64,000 nucleotides of DNA. Origin: Clostridia bacterium. Its GTDB lineage: Bacteria > Bacillota > Clostridia > Oscillospirales > CAG-272. The stretch spans positions 28,397 through 92,396 of the forward strand of contig JAFVRG010000019.1 of the NCBI GenBank assembly GCA_017504405.1, in the 5' to 3' direction. The position numbers were made by a program, and so were the translations under genes. The first letter of the stretch is position 1. The number at the start of each line of letters is the position of its first letter. The notes beneath the pieces are model-generated. The model saw only the letters and a list, made by a program, of their open reading frames with translations. It was not told the DNA's origin and made no database searches. Of the stretch, positions 16,062 to 24,010 are shown piece after piece.

Positions 16062-17204
16062 TTACAATTCACGCCTGAGCGTAGCGAGGATTTTCTCGCA
16101 CACCGAGGTTTTCGGGATAATTCTGTCCGTACGGGGACACGAAAGAATTTTTTCGCACTCAGCGAGTATGCGCTCACTGTCACGCCCGACGAGAATTATT
16201 TTCCCGCCCAAAAGCTCCGCCTCTCTCTCGGTATTCTCACGCATAACGATAACGGGCACGCCCATTGCGGAGCATTCCTCCTGAACCCCTCCGCTATCAC
16301 TGAGTACAAACCGAGCCCTGTATTCGAGGTTATGAAAATCATAGAGCGGCAGCGGTGGCGTAAGTATAACCCCCTCTGTGTTTTTGAGGTGCTTTTCCAC
16401 GGCGAGGCGCACTCTTTTTGAGGGGTGTACGGGAAAAATCACGGACATATCGGGGTGTCCCTCTGCAAAACGGCGAACTGCGCCGAGCATCTCGGACATC
16501 TCACGCTCCCCGCTCTCACGCCTGTGGGCGGTGACGAGGATAAACTCCTTTTCGGTAAGCTTATTTTCGTACTTATCCGCAAGAGTCAATGCGAGAGTAT
16601 CGGTTACCGTGTTTCCGAGCACGAATATTTTTCCCACTACCCCCTCGGAAAGCAGGTTCTGCCTCGCAATTTCACTCGGCGCTATATGTATGTCGGAGAG
16701 TGTGGCTATCATTTTCCTGTGCGCCTCCTCGGGGAACGGCGAGCGTGGGTCGTGCGAGCGCAGTCCTGCCTCGATATGCACGCAGGGCACGCCTGCGTAA
16801 AAGGCGGCAAGCGCACCGAAAAAGGCGCTCGACGTATCCCCCTGAACTATCACGCAGTCAGGACGATTGCTTTCAATAAAATTGCCTATCTTTTCAATCA
16901 GCTGTGCGCCGATACCGCACAGGCTGCTGCTGTTTTCAGGTGGGCGTGAGTGTGCGTCAGCATCAGCCACTTTGTTTCGGGCGGCTTTGTCGCCGTCACC
17001 GCCGTTGCCTTTTCGGTCAATAAATAGCTGTGCATCGGGAGATATGCCCAGCTCGGACAGGTGCGATGCGAGCATATCGGTATGCTGTCCCGTTGCGAGC
17101 AAAAACGGCTCTGTCCATTCGCTCCCTCTCGCCTTTATGTAAAGCGGTCCGAGCTTTATCGCCTCGGGCCGAGTGCCGACAATAAATAAAATCCTCTTTT
17201 TCAT
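16062..17204 (-). CDS. wecB: UDP-N-acetylglucosamine 2-epimerase (non-hydrolysing)
   Basis: The 380-residue enzyme converts UDP-GlcNAc to UDP-ManNAc, a precursor for wall polymers such as teichoic-acid linkage units. The start at 17204 follows GGAGG. Motifs are GTRPEAIKLGPLY (N-terminus), QGDTSSAF, HIEAGLRS with SPFPEEAHRK, VTAHRRES (catalytic His) and LSDSGGVQEE. An unusual insertion of about 30 residues (about 67-98, from RKGNGGDGDK to RPPENSS), charged and low in complexity, replaces a short loop in relatives. The catalytic residues are intact, so it is probably active. Confidence 0.92.
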   Translation of the reverse strand: MKKRILFIVGTRPEAIKLGPLYIKARGSEWTEPFLLATGQHTDMLASHLSELGISPDAQLFIDRKGNGGDGDKAARNKVADADAHSRPPENSSSLCGIGAQLIEKIGNFIESNRPDCVIVQGDTSSAFFGALAAFYAGVPCVHIEAGLRSHDPRSPFPEEAHRKMIATLSDIHIAPSEIARQNLLSEGVVGKIFVLGNTVTDTLALTLADKYENKLTEKEFILVTAHRRESGEREMSEMLGAVRRFAEGHPDMSVIFPVHPSKRVRLAVEKHLKNTEGVILTPPLPLYDFHNLEYRARFVLSDSGGVQEECSAMGVPVIVMRENTEREAELLGGKIILVGRDSERILAECEKILSCPRTDRIIPKTSVCEKILATLRREL

Positions 17205-17304
17205 ATACACCTCCAATGGATAATATGAAAAAAAGGATTTTAAAATGTTAAAAGGGTGCGTTTTTATCGAAAAATCGAATCCTTACTGTATCTGAATTAC
17301 GGCT

Positions 17305-17446
17305 GCCGGGTATTCGCCTTTGGCGAGTGATATGCCATCTGTGATGGCGTGATATTCGCCCTTGGCGAGTGATATGTCACCTACGGTGACGTGATATGCC
17401 GACAAAGTCGGCGTTGATTGACGGCGTGACGCCGTCAATCTATGCC
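17305..17446. repeat. Triloop palindrome array with linker GTGATAT
   Basis: Six palindromes with 3-nt loops are joined mostly by GTGATAT: CGCC-TTT-GGCG, GCCATC-TGT-GATGGC, CGCC-CTT-GGCG, GTCACC-TAC-GGTGAC, GCCGAC-AAA-GTCGGC, and TTGACGGCG-TGA-CGCCGTCAA. The stems differ in sequence while loop size and linker are constant. It lies between wecB and the 3' end of the RadC-family gene. Confidence 0.85.
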
Positions 17447-18081
17447 ATTGAATAGGTGTTTGAGCCTACCACAAAGTGTCCCATAAAGGTGACACGCATT
17501 TTTTGGCAGATGTCGGAGAGAATGTCGGATACCTCCCTGTCCGAGCTCGACGGTGTGGACGTGCCGAAGGGGTGGTTGTGGGCAATTGCAACGTAGTGCG
17601 CTCCGCTATCTATAATTCTCTCAACTATTTTGCCGTGATATATTGCTGCCGTGCTGACGTCACCGATAGATATTTCCGAGCAGTCGATGTACATTCCGTC
17701 GGAATCAAGCAGGAGCATATACGCACGCTCCTCCTTTATTCCCAGATATTTGCAGACGAAAAATCTGCCTGCATCCGCTTCCTTACCGAGAGGCGTCTTT
17801 TGCAACGCATCGGTATGTGAGCGTGAAAGAATAGGGAAAATACTGCTCAAAAGCACGGCGCAGTGCTCCTTCATTCCGTCATTTTTGAGTAGCTCCTTAT
17901 ATTTCTGATTCAGAATTCTCTCTATCGAGCCGTACCCGTCCAAAAGCGAGTGTGCGAGGGCATCTCTTTCGCCCTTCACCCCTGCATATCCGAGCAGGGT
18001 AGCAAGAAGGTCGCAGGCATCAGCGTCATAAGAGCCGAGCACCGCCTCCCTCGTTTGTTCAATAGGTCTCATACCGTCCAT
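17440..18081 (-). CDS. RadC family protein with intact JAMM motif
   Basis: The 213-residue protein has an N-terminal UPF0758-type helical region (LLATLLGYAGVKGERD..., about 22-80) and a C-terminal JAB/MPN metal domain. The JAMM motif is complete: HNHPFGTSTPSSSD (about 179-192), with an upstream Glu in GKIVERI. The true DNA or protein substrate of RadC proteins is unsettled. I start at 18081 because GGAG lies upstream; 18111 is an alternative that nearly abuts the preceding gene. It forms an operon with a second, motif-less RadC at 18115-18783. Confidence 0.85.
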   Translation of the reverse strand: MDGMRPIEQTREAVLGSYDADACDLLATLLGYAGVKGERDALAHSLLDGYGSIERILNQKYKELLKNDGMKEHCAVLLSSIFPILSRSHTDALQKTPLGKEADAGRFFVCKYLGIKEERAYMLLLDSDGMYIDCSEISIGDVSTAAIYHGKIVERIIDSGAHYVAIAHNHPFGTSTPSSSDREVSDILSDICQKMRVTFMGHFVVGSNTYSMA

Positions 18082-18114
18082 AGCGTTACATCTCCAACCG
18101 CAACCGTACAAAAA

Positions 18115-18783
18115 TCAAAGCAGAACTCTCTCGCTGTCCCCGTCGGTTACTATTATAAAGTCGTCCATTATCAAATTATATCTCAAAAATTCCTTGCGCA
18201 CCAAATCGTAAAAATTCATATCATCAGGACTCGGAAACGCAACATCCGTCAACCGTCTCTCCAAGACCGTTACGGTGCAAGCGCCCAAGGCGAGCGCACT
18301 CGCCGATATTTTCGTGACGTCAAATGCAGGTGAGGAAATTTTCACGTTGTAAAGCACCCGCTCGCCGACTGTATTTTTGCCGTTGTCCCTGAAAATGACA
18401 ACCGTGTGCGGTTTTTTCGTATTCCGACACTCGCTTATTCTCTCGTCAAGCGTCAGCGCCTGCGTTGTCGGTGCACCCCCCTCAACAAGGCTCGTTGCGC
18501 CTATCCTTTCAATCAGCTTTATAAAAATCGCTGTGGCTCTGCCGACTCCCTCAACCTCGCACAGCTCGTCGGCGTCCGCCTCGAAAACTCCACGGAGAGA
18601 GCCGAAGCGGTCTATCAGCCTATGCGCCAGCGGATTCGTATCTATGTAGGGTATAGCGAAAAACAAAAGAAATTCCAAAACCTCGTGCTCGGCAAATGAG
18701 TCAAGACCGAAGCGCTTGTATTTTTCCTTCATTCTCGCACGGTGACCCGTATGTATTCCAAAAACCTTATCTCTGTTATCCAT
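18115..18783 (-). CDS. RadC family protein lacking the JAMM metal motif
   Basis: The 222-residue protein begins NRDKVFGIHTGHRARMKEKY, common in clostridial RadC paralogues. It has a clear helix-hairpin-helix region (ELCEVEGVGRATAIFIKLIE, about 93-112). Its C-terminal half follows the RadC fold (KKPHTVVIFRDNG..., ISSPAFDVTKISASALALGA). Where the active family has HNHPxG, this protein reads LERRLTDVAFPSPDD, so both metal-binding histidines are missing. It is probably a catalytically dead partner of the following gene. Its ribosome site is weak (GAGAGG, distant). Confidence 0.8.
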   Translation of the reverse strand: MDNRDKVFGIHTGHRARMKEKYKRFGLDSFAEHEVLEFLLFFAIPYIDTNPLAHRLIDRFGSLRGVFEADADELCEVEGVGRATAIFIKLIERIGATSLVEGGAPTTQALTLDERISECRNTKKPHTVVIFRDNGKNTVGERVLYNVKISSPAFDVTKISASALALGACTVTVLERRLTDVAFPSPDDMNFYDLVRKEFLRYNLIMDDFIIVTDGDSERVLL

Positions 18784-18835
18784 TGTCAGTATATTTTTTT
18801 CCTCTCTGCAAACAATAGTGTAAAGGGGGGAATTT

Positions 18836-20140
18836 ATGTTATTTTGTAGCTCACTATTTCTTTTCGGCTTTCTCCCGATAACACTCGTTCTTTACAAAAT
18901 AACCCCGAGCAGGGCAAAAAACTACACGCTCCTTGCGTCAAGCATTGCATTTTACGCAATGACGGATATATCCCACCTCTGGCTTTTGCTTCTGACGGTG
19001 GCTGTGAACTATATTCTGTGCAGAATAGGCGCACGGTATCCGAAAAGTGCGAGGGCGATGCTTTCGCTCTGTCTTATCTATGATATTTCGGTGCTCTTTA
19101 TTTTCAAGTACCTCGGATTTTTCGGAATCGAGGTAGCCCTGCCTGTCGGAATATCCTTCTACACCTTTCAGTGTATATCCTACGCAAAGGACGTTTACGA
19201 CGGCGACAGGGGAGCAAAAAATCTGCCCGAATTCTCTGCCTACATCACAATGTTCCCTCAGCTGATAGCAGGTCCTATCGTCAAGTACAGCGATATTGAT
19301 GAGCAGCTGAGAGTAAAAAACTATCAGATAACCGATGGGGTTATGCGCTTTTCGCTCGGACTCGGCAAAAAAATGATACTCGCAAACTATGCGGGCGAGC
19401 TGTTCATCCGAGGCTTTTCCACCGAAACCGCCCTTGGCGGTTGGATAGGAATTTTAGGCTATGCGTTCCAGATATATTTCGATTTTTCGGGATACAGCGA
19501 TATGGCGATAGGACTTGGAAAGCTACTTGGCTTCGACTTCCCCGAAAATTTCAACTACCCCTATATTTCAAAAAGCATAAAGGAATTCTGGAAGAGGTGG
19601 CATATAACGCTATCCTCGTTTTTCAGAGATTACCTCTATATCCCCCTCGGCGGAAGCCGCTGCTCACGCCTTCGCAACACCTTAAATCTTCTGCTTGTCT
19701 GGTCGCTGACGGGACTGTGGCACGGGGCGAGCCTTAATTTTCTTTTGTGGGGGTTGTATTTTTTTCTTCTTCTGTCAATTGAGCGCACCCCGTTATACAA
19801 AAAAACGGCAGAGCGTCTGCCCGTTTTTGCAAGGCGCACAGTCACATTCATTCTCATTTTGTTCGGCTGGCTGATATTTGCGAGCGAGGATATGGGGCTG
19901 TTCGGAGAACGCCTGCGTATTCTGTTTTTATCGCAGGCGGTAAGCCCCGAGAGCCTGTGGCTGCTCTTAACGGGCGCAGTATTTCTTCTTTTGTGCGCTA
20001 TCCTCTCAACGCCCTATCCCATGCGTCTCTTTAACCGCTACAAGCGCCTGCGTGCGCCTGCCGTGATAGCGATATTCATAATATCGGTTGCATACGTTGG
20101 CTCGTCGGGCTACAATCCATTTCTTTATTTCAGGTTTTAG
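18836..20140 (+). CDS. MBOAT O-acyltransferase (AlgI/DltB-like)
   Basis: The 434-residue protein has about ten membrane segments. The MBOAT signature KEFWKRWHITLSSFFRDYLY (about 252-271) includes the first key His, and TGLWHGASLNFLLWG (about 293-307) holds the catalytic His. These enzymes move acyl groups, usually acetyl, across the membrane onto exported polymers. The ATG at 18836 follows GGGGGG. The downstream gene, 2 bp away, encodes a DHHW/AlgX-like partner, as in alginate and cellulose acetylation pairs. Confidence 0.93.
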   Translation: MLFCSSLFLFGFLPITLVLYKITPSRAKNYTLLASSIAFYAMTDISHLWLLLLTVAVNYILCRIGARYPKSARAMLSLCLIYDISVLFIFKYLGFFGIEVALPVGISFYTFQCISYAKDVYDGDRGAKNLPEFSAYITMFPQLIAGPIVKYSDIDEQLRVKNYQITDGVMRFSLGLGKKMILANYAGELFIRGFSTETALGGWIGILGYAFQIYFDFSGYSDMAIGLGKLLGFDFPENFNYPYISKSIKEFWKRWHITLSSFFRDYLYIPLGGSRCSRLRNTLNLLLVWSLTGLWHGASLNFLLWGLYFFLLLSIERTPLYKKTAERLPVFARRTVTFILILFGWLIFASEDMGLFGERLRILFLSQAVSPESLWLLLTGAVFLLLCAILSTPYPMRLFNRYKRLRAPAVIAIFIISVAYVGSSGYNPFLYFRF

Positions 20141-20142
20141 GT

Positions 20143-21192
20143 ATGAAAAACAACAATGATAAAATTATCGTTTACGTATTCTTTATTATTCTGTTTACCT
20201 TTCTTCTTTTGCTCGGCATATCGAGAGGCGGAAAATTCAGCCCCGTTGAAAACCGAAACACAATGACACGGCCCGATTTTTCGGTCGGCTCGCTCCTTGA
20301 CGGCGAGTATATATCCTCGCTCGACAAATTCTACGCAGACAATCTCCCATTCAAGGAAACGTTTGCGAAAATCAAGGCGGTGTGCGAGCTGTCAATGTGC
20401 AAGCTCGAGAGCAACGGCATAATAGTCCTCGACCGCTTGATAGAGAAAGCCGAGCTGTCGTATAGCGAATTTGAGAAGAGCGCCGAGACACTGGAAAAAT
20501 TCAAAAGCGTTGCATCGGATAACGGAATAAAGGTTAATGCCTTCATAATTCCGCCGTCGGGGGAAATCAAGGGCGAGGGTCTGGTTTTGTATAAAAACAG
20601 GGATAAAAAAGAAAAGATAAGCACCATATCGCTTACCCCTGATATGTACTTTCGAACAGACCACCACCTGAACGGTGACGGTGCGTGGCAGGTTTACTCC
20701 GAAATTGCAAGGGAGCTGTCCTTACCCGTGAGCGAAAAGGGCTCGTTTCTCTTAAGCGACAGCTTCCTCGGACGAAGCTACTACACCTCTGCTCTGCCCG
20801 TCTATCCGTCAGAGAAAATATATACGAAAAGCAACGATTTGTCGGTTAAGACCTATATTGACGGCAATTTCGCCTTCGATGGCTTTATCGACTACGGGTA
20901 TATCGGTACTGCCGATGAATATTCCGCCTTTTTCGGCTCAAATCACGCCGAATGCTATTCGGTTGGCGACGAAAGCAAAGAAACAGTCCTTGTAATAAAG
21001 GACAGCTATGCCCTCGCCGTATGCCCCTATCTGCTCGACAGCTTCAACGTGGCTATGATTGATGCCAGATATGCAAAGCGTGGGCTGGCCTATTATATTG
21101 ACAAATACAAGTGCAAAAGGGTAATAATTTTGTGTGGCAGAGAGCATTTTGAGAGCCGTGCGCTCAGGTCGCTTCTCTCGGAATACTCATAG
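20143..21192 (+). CDS. DHHW-family (AlgJ/AlgX-like) extracytoplasmic O-acetylation partner
   Basis: The 349-residue protein has one N-terminal membrane anchor (about 9-27), then an SGNH-like extracytoplasmic domain. The family motif FRTDHHLNGDGAWQVYSEIA (about 171-190) and the nucleophile block VIKDSYALAVCPYL (about 285-298) are visible. It probably completes transfer of acetyl groups delivered by the MBOAT protein encoded 2 bp upstream. It ends 4 bp from the convergent trmB, with no terminator seen between. Confidence 0.88.
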   Translation: MKNNNDKIIVYVFFIILFTFLLLLGISRGGKFSPVENRNTMTRPDFSVGSLLDGEYISSLDKFYADNLPFKETFAKIKAVCELSMCKLESNGIIVLDRLIEKAELSYSEFEKSAETLEKFKSVASDNGIKVNAFIIPPSGEIKGEGLVLYKNRDKKEKISTISLTPDMYFRTDHHLNGDGAWQVYSEIARELSLPVSEKGSFLLSDSFLGRSYYTSALPVYPSEKIYTKSNDLSVKTYIDGNFAFDGFIDYGYIGTADEYSAFFGSNHAECYSVGDESKETVLVIKDSYALAVCPYLLDSFNVAMIDARYAKRGLAYYIDKYKCKRVIILCGREHFESRALRSLLSEYS

Positions 21193-21196
21193 GGGG

Positions 21197-21853
21197 TTAC
21201 TTTTTAACCCTCACGGCGAGCATATTAATAGCAAAGCCCTTTTCGGAAAAATTGCGCTCATACTCGGTACGAACGTTTTCTTCGTCGTAGATGCTGTTGT
21301 GCAAATCGAACGTCAAAATCTCGGGCACGACGCCCATCTCGGACAGCTCGGAGAGGGTAAACTCGAACAAATCACGGTTGTCGGTTTTAAATCTGAGGTA
21401 ACCGCCGTCCTTGATAATCTCAAAGAACGAGGAGAGGAACGCACGGTATGTCAAACGGCGCTTATAATGCTTTTTCTTTGGCCACGGGTCGCTGAAATTG
21501 AGGTAAAGCGTGTCAACCGACGAGGGCGCAAACCACTCGCAAATATCCTTTGCGTCGCCAATGGCGAAGCGCAGGTTGTCGTTTTTTCGCATATCCCTCT
21601 CGCTCTCTGCCCTCTCGGCGGCGGCAACTATGACGTCGGCAATTTTTTCAAAGGCGAAAAAATTTATATTCGGATGCTTAGCCGCCATACCGCAGGCAAA
21701 TCCGCCCTTGCCGCAGCCGACCTCGAGGTGAAGCTCTCCGTCGGAGGAAAAACAATCACGGGCGCACCGTATCGGTTCGCCCGGTTTTTCTATTATCAGG
21801 TGTGAGAGCATAGCGAGGCGTTCCTCACCGTGCTTTTTCTTACGCATTCTCAT
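21197..21853 (-). CDS. trmB: tRNA (guanine-N7-)-methyltransferase
   Basis: The 218-residue SAM-dependent enzyme forms m7G46 in tRNA. The SAM site LHLEVGCGKGGFACGMA (about 40-56) and the TrmB signature YLNFSDPWPKKKHYKRRLTY (about 116-135) are both present. The start follows GAGGAAAACAA. It has its own promoter and is convergent with the acetylation pair. Confidence 0.95.
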   Translation of the reverse strand: MRMRKKKHGEERLAMLSHLIIEKPGEPIRCARDCFSSDGELHLEVGCGKGGFACGMAAKHPNINFFAFEKIADVIVAAAERAESERDMRKNDNLRFAIGDAKDICEWFAPSSVDTLYLNFSDPWPKKKHYKRRLTYRAFLSSFFEIIKDGGYLRFKTDNRDLFEFTLSELSEMGVVPEILTFDLHNSIYDEENVRTEYERNFSEKGFAINMLAVRVKK

Positions 21854-21897
21854 TTGTTTTCCTCATATCCACTATACGTGGGGGCTTTTATGCGCAC

Positions 21898-21926
21898 ATT
21901 CTATCATATACTGCCAAAAATTTCAA
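21898..21926 (-). promoter_or_regulatory. Promoter of trmB
   Basis: On the minus strand TTGAAA (21921-21926) and TAGAAT (21898-21903) have a 17-nt spacer. Confidence 0.7.
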
Positions 21927-22042
21927 GTGGTTTTTGAAAAATATTTTGTTTTTGGGGACATAAAGACGTTTTTTATCGAAAATTGGCGGGCAAAAAGATA
22001 TTTTCGTGAGTTTTCGTATGGATTTGAACCTGTGTATAAAAT

Positions 22043-22192
22043 AATTGCTTTTCGACCAAAAGAAGAAAAGCTACCTCAATTATTCATTATTCATCAGCCA
22101 AGCGATTTCATTATTCATTCTTCATTAAAAATCCGCGTGAAGCAAATGAATAATGAATGATGAATAATGAAAAATGAATAATACAAACAAAA
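22043..22192. repeat. 150-bp MITE-like repeat, copy 1
   Basis: This matches 23004-23153 with two differences (GTGAAGC versus GTGGGGC). The middle forms an imperfect inverted repeat built from ATTATTCATTATTCAT on one side and ATGAATAATGAATGATG on the other. The surrounding gene-free stretch (21927-22279) shows no supported gene; frames across it are by-products of the repeat. Confidence 0.85.
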
Positions 22193-22279
22193 GGAGCAGG
22201 ACACTACGCATCCTGTTTCTCTTGTTTTGCCTTAAACGTGATAAAAGGTCAAAAAATCGAGGTAAAAGCGAAGAAAAGG

Positions 22280-22753
22280 TCAATTTTGATGATTATGACA
22301 GTCCTTTTTATCGTCATACTGTTTACTGTAATCATCTTGTTTTGTAAACCCACAGAAAACATCGCCATTAAAATAAAGTATTATTTGATCACCAACGGAA
22401 ACGGCAAGATAGCTCTCTTCATCGAGCATAATTTCAAATGTTTCGCCGTTATTTGTGAGATATGTTATGTAAAACTCTTTAACCGTTTTTGGAGACTTTA
22501 TTCCATAATGTGCAACTCCACAACGCATATCTTGAATCGTCGCGTTTACTTCGGTATATTGAATTTCGGAATCATCCTCGAGCATGGCAATTTTTTCGGT
22601 TTCTTCCTCGGCTAAAAACTCCTTGAGCGATTTTCCGCCTCTTCGAGCTTTCTCTACTTTCTCCTGTTTTATCGCAAGAATAAACATAATAACAAAGAAT
22701 GCTATGATTACTAAACCCGCTATGACAATCGAGATTTTTTCAAGTATTCCCAT
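22280..22753 (-). CDS. DUF2500-like membrane-anchored protein
   Basis: The 157-residue protein starts at 22753 (MGILEKIS) behind GGTGGGG. One membrane segment (about 5-27) is followed by an acidic linker and a C-terminal beta domain. FYITYLTNNGETFEIMLDEE and VGDQIILYFNGDVFCGF (about 95-140) resemble the DUF2500 family. Its function is unknown. It is a single-gene unit with a near-consensus promoter, lying between two copies of a 150-bp repeat. Confidence 0.68.
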   Translation of the reverse strand: MGILEKISIVIAGLVIIAFFVIMFILAIKQEKVEKARRGGKSLKEFLAEEETEKIAMLEDDSEIQYTEVNATIQDMRCGVAHYGIKSPKTVKEFYITYLTNNGETFEIMLDEESYLAVSVGDQIILYFNGDVFCGFTKQDDYSKQYDDKKDCHNHQN

Positions 22754-22777
22754 ATCCCCACCGCCTTTCTTGACTTT

Positions 22778-22806
22778 ATTATAACACAAAACTGTCAATA
22801 TGTCAA
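22778..22806 (-). promoter_or_regulatory. Promoter of the DUF2500-like gene
   Basis: On the minus strand TTGACA (22801-22806) and TATAAT (22778-22783) have a 17-nt spacer. The adjoining upstream hairpin array begins at once. Confidence 0.88.
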
Positions 22807-22931
22807 ATGATGTTGCTCCCTTCGGTCGCGATGATGCGATGTTTGCCTAATGTGCCGTCAGGCACACATCATTCGCGAAGCGAACATCATTGGCGTAGCC
22901 AACATCATTTGCCGCAGGCAAACATCATTTA
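22807..22931. repeat. Triloop palindrome array with linker CATCAT
   Basis: Elements TTCGC-GAA-GCGAA, TTGGC-GTA-GCCAA and TTTGCC-GCA-GGCAAA are separated by CATCAT, preceded by TGTGCC-GTCA-GGCACA. Loops are 3 nt in the last three elements. Confidence 0.82.
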
Positions 22932-22971
22932 AAAAACGCACCTTTGTCAGTAGACAAAAGTGCATTTTTGT

Positions 22972-22987
22972 TGGCAGGGGCAGAAGG
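22972..22987 (-). repeat. Partial copy A of the tRNA-Trp 3' end
   Basis: The sequence equals the terminal 16 nt of the tRNA-Trp gene including CCA. It is followed on the minus strand by a terminator-like hairpin (TGCACTTTTGTC...GCAAAAGTGCA region, 22933-22970). Confidence 0.8.
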
Positions 22988-23003
22988 TAAGCAAGGGAAA
23001 AAC

Positions 23004-23153
23004 AATTGCTTTTCGACCAAAAGAAGAAAAGCTACCTCAATTATTCATTATTCATCAGCCAAGCGATTTCATTATTCATTCTTCATTAAAAATCCGCGTG
23101 GGGCAAATGAATAATGAATGATGAATAATGAAAAATGAATAATACAAACAAAA
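23004..23153. repeat. 150-bp MITE-like repeat, copy 2
   Basis: This is the second copy of the repeat at 22043-22192, with two mismatches. It lies inside the segment bounded by partial tRNA-Trp 3' ends A and B. Confidence 0.85.
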
Positions 23154-23184
23154 ATCCGTATTCTTACGAACGCGGATTTTTGTT

Positions 23185-23204
23185 TGGCAGGGGCAGAAGG
23201 GCTC
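23185..23204 (-). repeat. Partial copy B of the tRNA-Trp 3' end
   Basis: The sequence equals the terminal 20 nt of tRNA-Trp. It is followed on the minus strand by a hairpin with arms AAATCCG/CGGATTT and a T-run (23153-23184). Confidence 0.82.
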
Positions 23205-23296
23205 CTTTGCCTGCGGGCAAAGCCTTTCCACGGCTCTGACAGTCCCCCGGACTGTCATTCACTACCGCTCCCCTTCGAGCCCGCCAGCCCTCGCAC

Positions 23297-23332
23297 AAAA
23301 AGACGGGATGACCTAGGCCATCCCGTCTTTTT
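23297..23332 (-). terminator. Terminator after tRNA-Trp
   Basis: The stem AGACGGGATG/CATCCCGTCT surrounds a short loop (ACCTAGGC). T-runs flank it directly after the tRNA 3' end. Confidence 0.88.
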
Positions 23333-23408
23333 TGGCAGGGGCAGAAGGGCTCGAACCCACGACCCACGGTTTTGGAGACCGGTACTCTACCAACTGAGCT
23401 ATACCCCT
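23333..23408 (-). tRNA. tRNA-Trp (anticodon CCA)
   Basis: A 76-nt cloverleaf runs on the minus strand. The acceptor AGGGGTA pairs with TGCCCCT, the D-arm reads GCTCAGTTGGTAGAGT, the anticodon loop CTCCAAA gives CCA, and the T-arm holds GGTTCGAG. CCA is genome-encoded. Two extra copies of its 3' end lie downstream (22972 and 23185). Confidence 0.95.
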
Positions 23409-23439
23409 ATTTTATGCGGAGATTTCCGCAACGAATAAT

Positions 23440-23468
23440 AGTATAGCACAGTTTTTTTCATTTTGCAA
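23440..23468 (-). promoter_or_regulatory. Promoter of tRNA-Trp
   Basis: On the minus strand TTGCAA (23463-23468) and TATACT (23440-23445) have a 17-nt spacer. Confidence 0.75.
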
Positions 23469-23490
23469 GAGCTTTTAGTAATTTTTTTAA

Positions 23491-24009
23491 TCAATTCGCT
23501 TTTGCCATCAGCCGTTTGAGCAAATCCGACAGCGGAAGAATTAAAAGCCCTGTGAATATGTTGCTCACTCCGTGAATGATATCAAAGGGTATTCCTGCGA
23601 TTATCCACGCAACCGTACCCTCAAAATCAAGCCCGAACATAAGCGCCTGGGCGGGTGAGTACAAAATTCCGAACAAAAATCCATGCAGAGCGCACACAGC
23701 ACTGTATGCAATCAAGGCTACACGGCGTGGCATTTTTTTCGGCAACAGCATAGTTATGCCCCACAAAACTGTCCACACGTAAAGATACGGCACCCACCAC
23801 ATTGAAAAGCCTGCGTATATTCCGTTGAGAAGAACGTAAAGGTACAGAGGGATAAGTGCCTTATAGCGAAAGGCAACCGTATACACCATAGTCAACATTC
23901 CGAGCAGGTGAATGTTGGGGAGTACCTCCATAATGATTTTCGATGCAAACATAACCGCCGCAAGCATCGAAAACAGCGCAAGCTCGAATATTCTTTTTCT
24001 GCCTCTCAA
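23491..24009 (-). CDS. ECF transporter S component, predicted for a corrinoid
   Basis: The 172-residue protein has about five to six membrane segments (LALFSMLAAVMFASKIIMEV at the start). Size and topology fit energy-coupling-factor S components, which bind a vitamin and dock to a shared EcfA/EcfT module; no such module is in the window. It starts 1 nt after the stop of a DUF4430-like lipoprotein gene, and both lie behind a cobalamin riboswitch. Cobalamin or a precursor is therefore the likely cargo, which is inference from the riboswitch. Confidence 0.8.
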   Translation of the reverse strand: MRGRKRIFELALFSMLAAVMFASKIIMEVLPNIHLLGMLTMVYTVAFRYKALIPLYLYVLLNGIYAGFSMWWVPYLYVWTVLWGITMLLPKKMPRRVALIAYSAVCALHGFLFGILYSPAQALMFGLDFEGTVAWIIAGIPFDIIHGVSNIFTGLLILPLSDLLKRLMAKAN

Positions 24010-24010
24010 A

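Noticed and set aside
22010..22040. Possible tRNA T-arm (GGATTTGAACC) before the repeat
   Set aside because: No acceptor stem, D-arm or anticodon arm can be placed around it.
21927..22160. 77-residue plus-strand frame in the gap after trmB
   Set aside because: It reads through the 150-bp repeat and has no ribosome site or family match; it is a repeat by-product.
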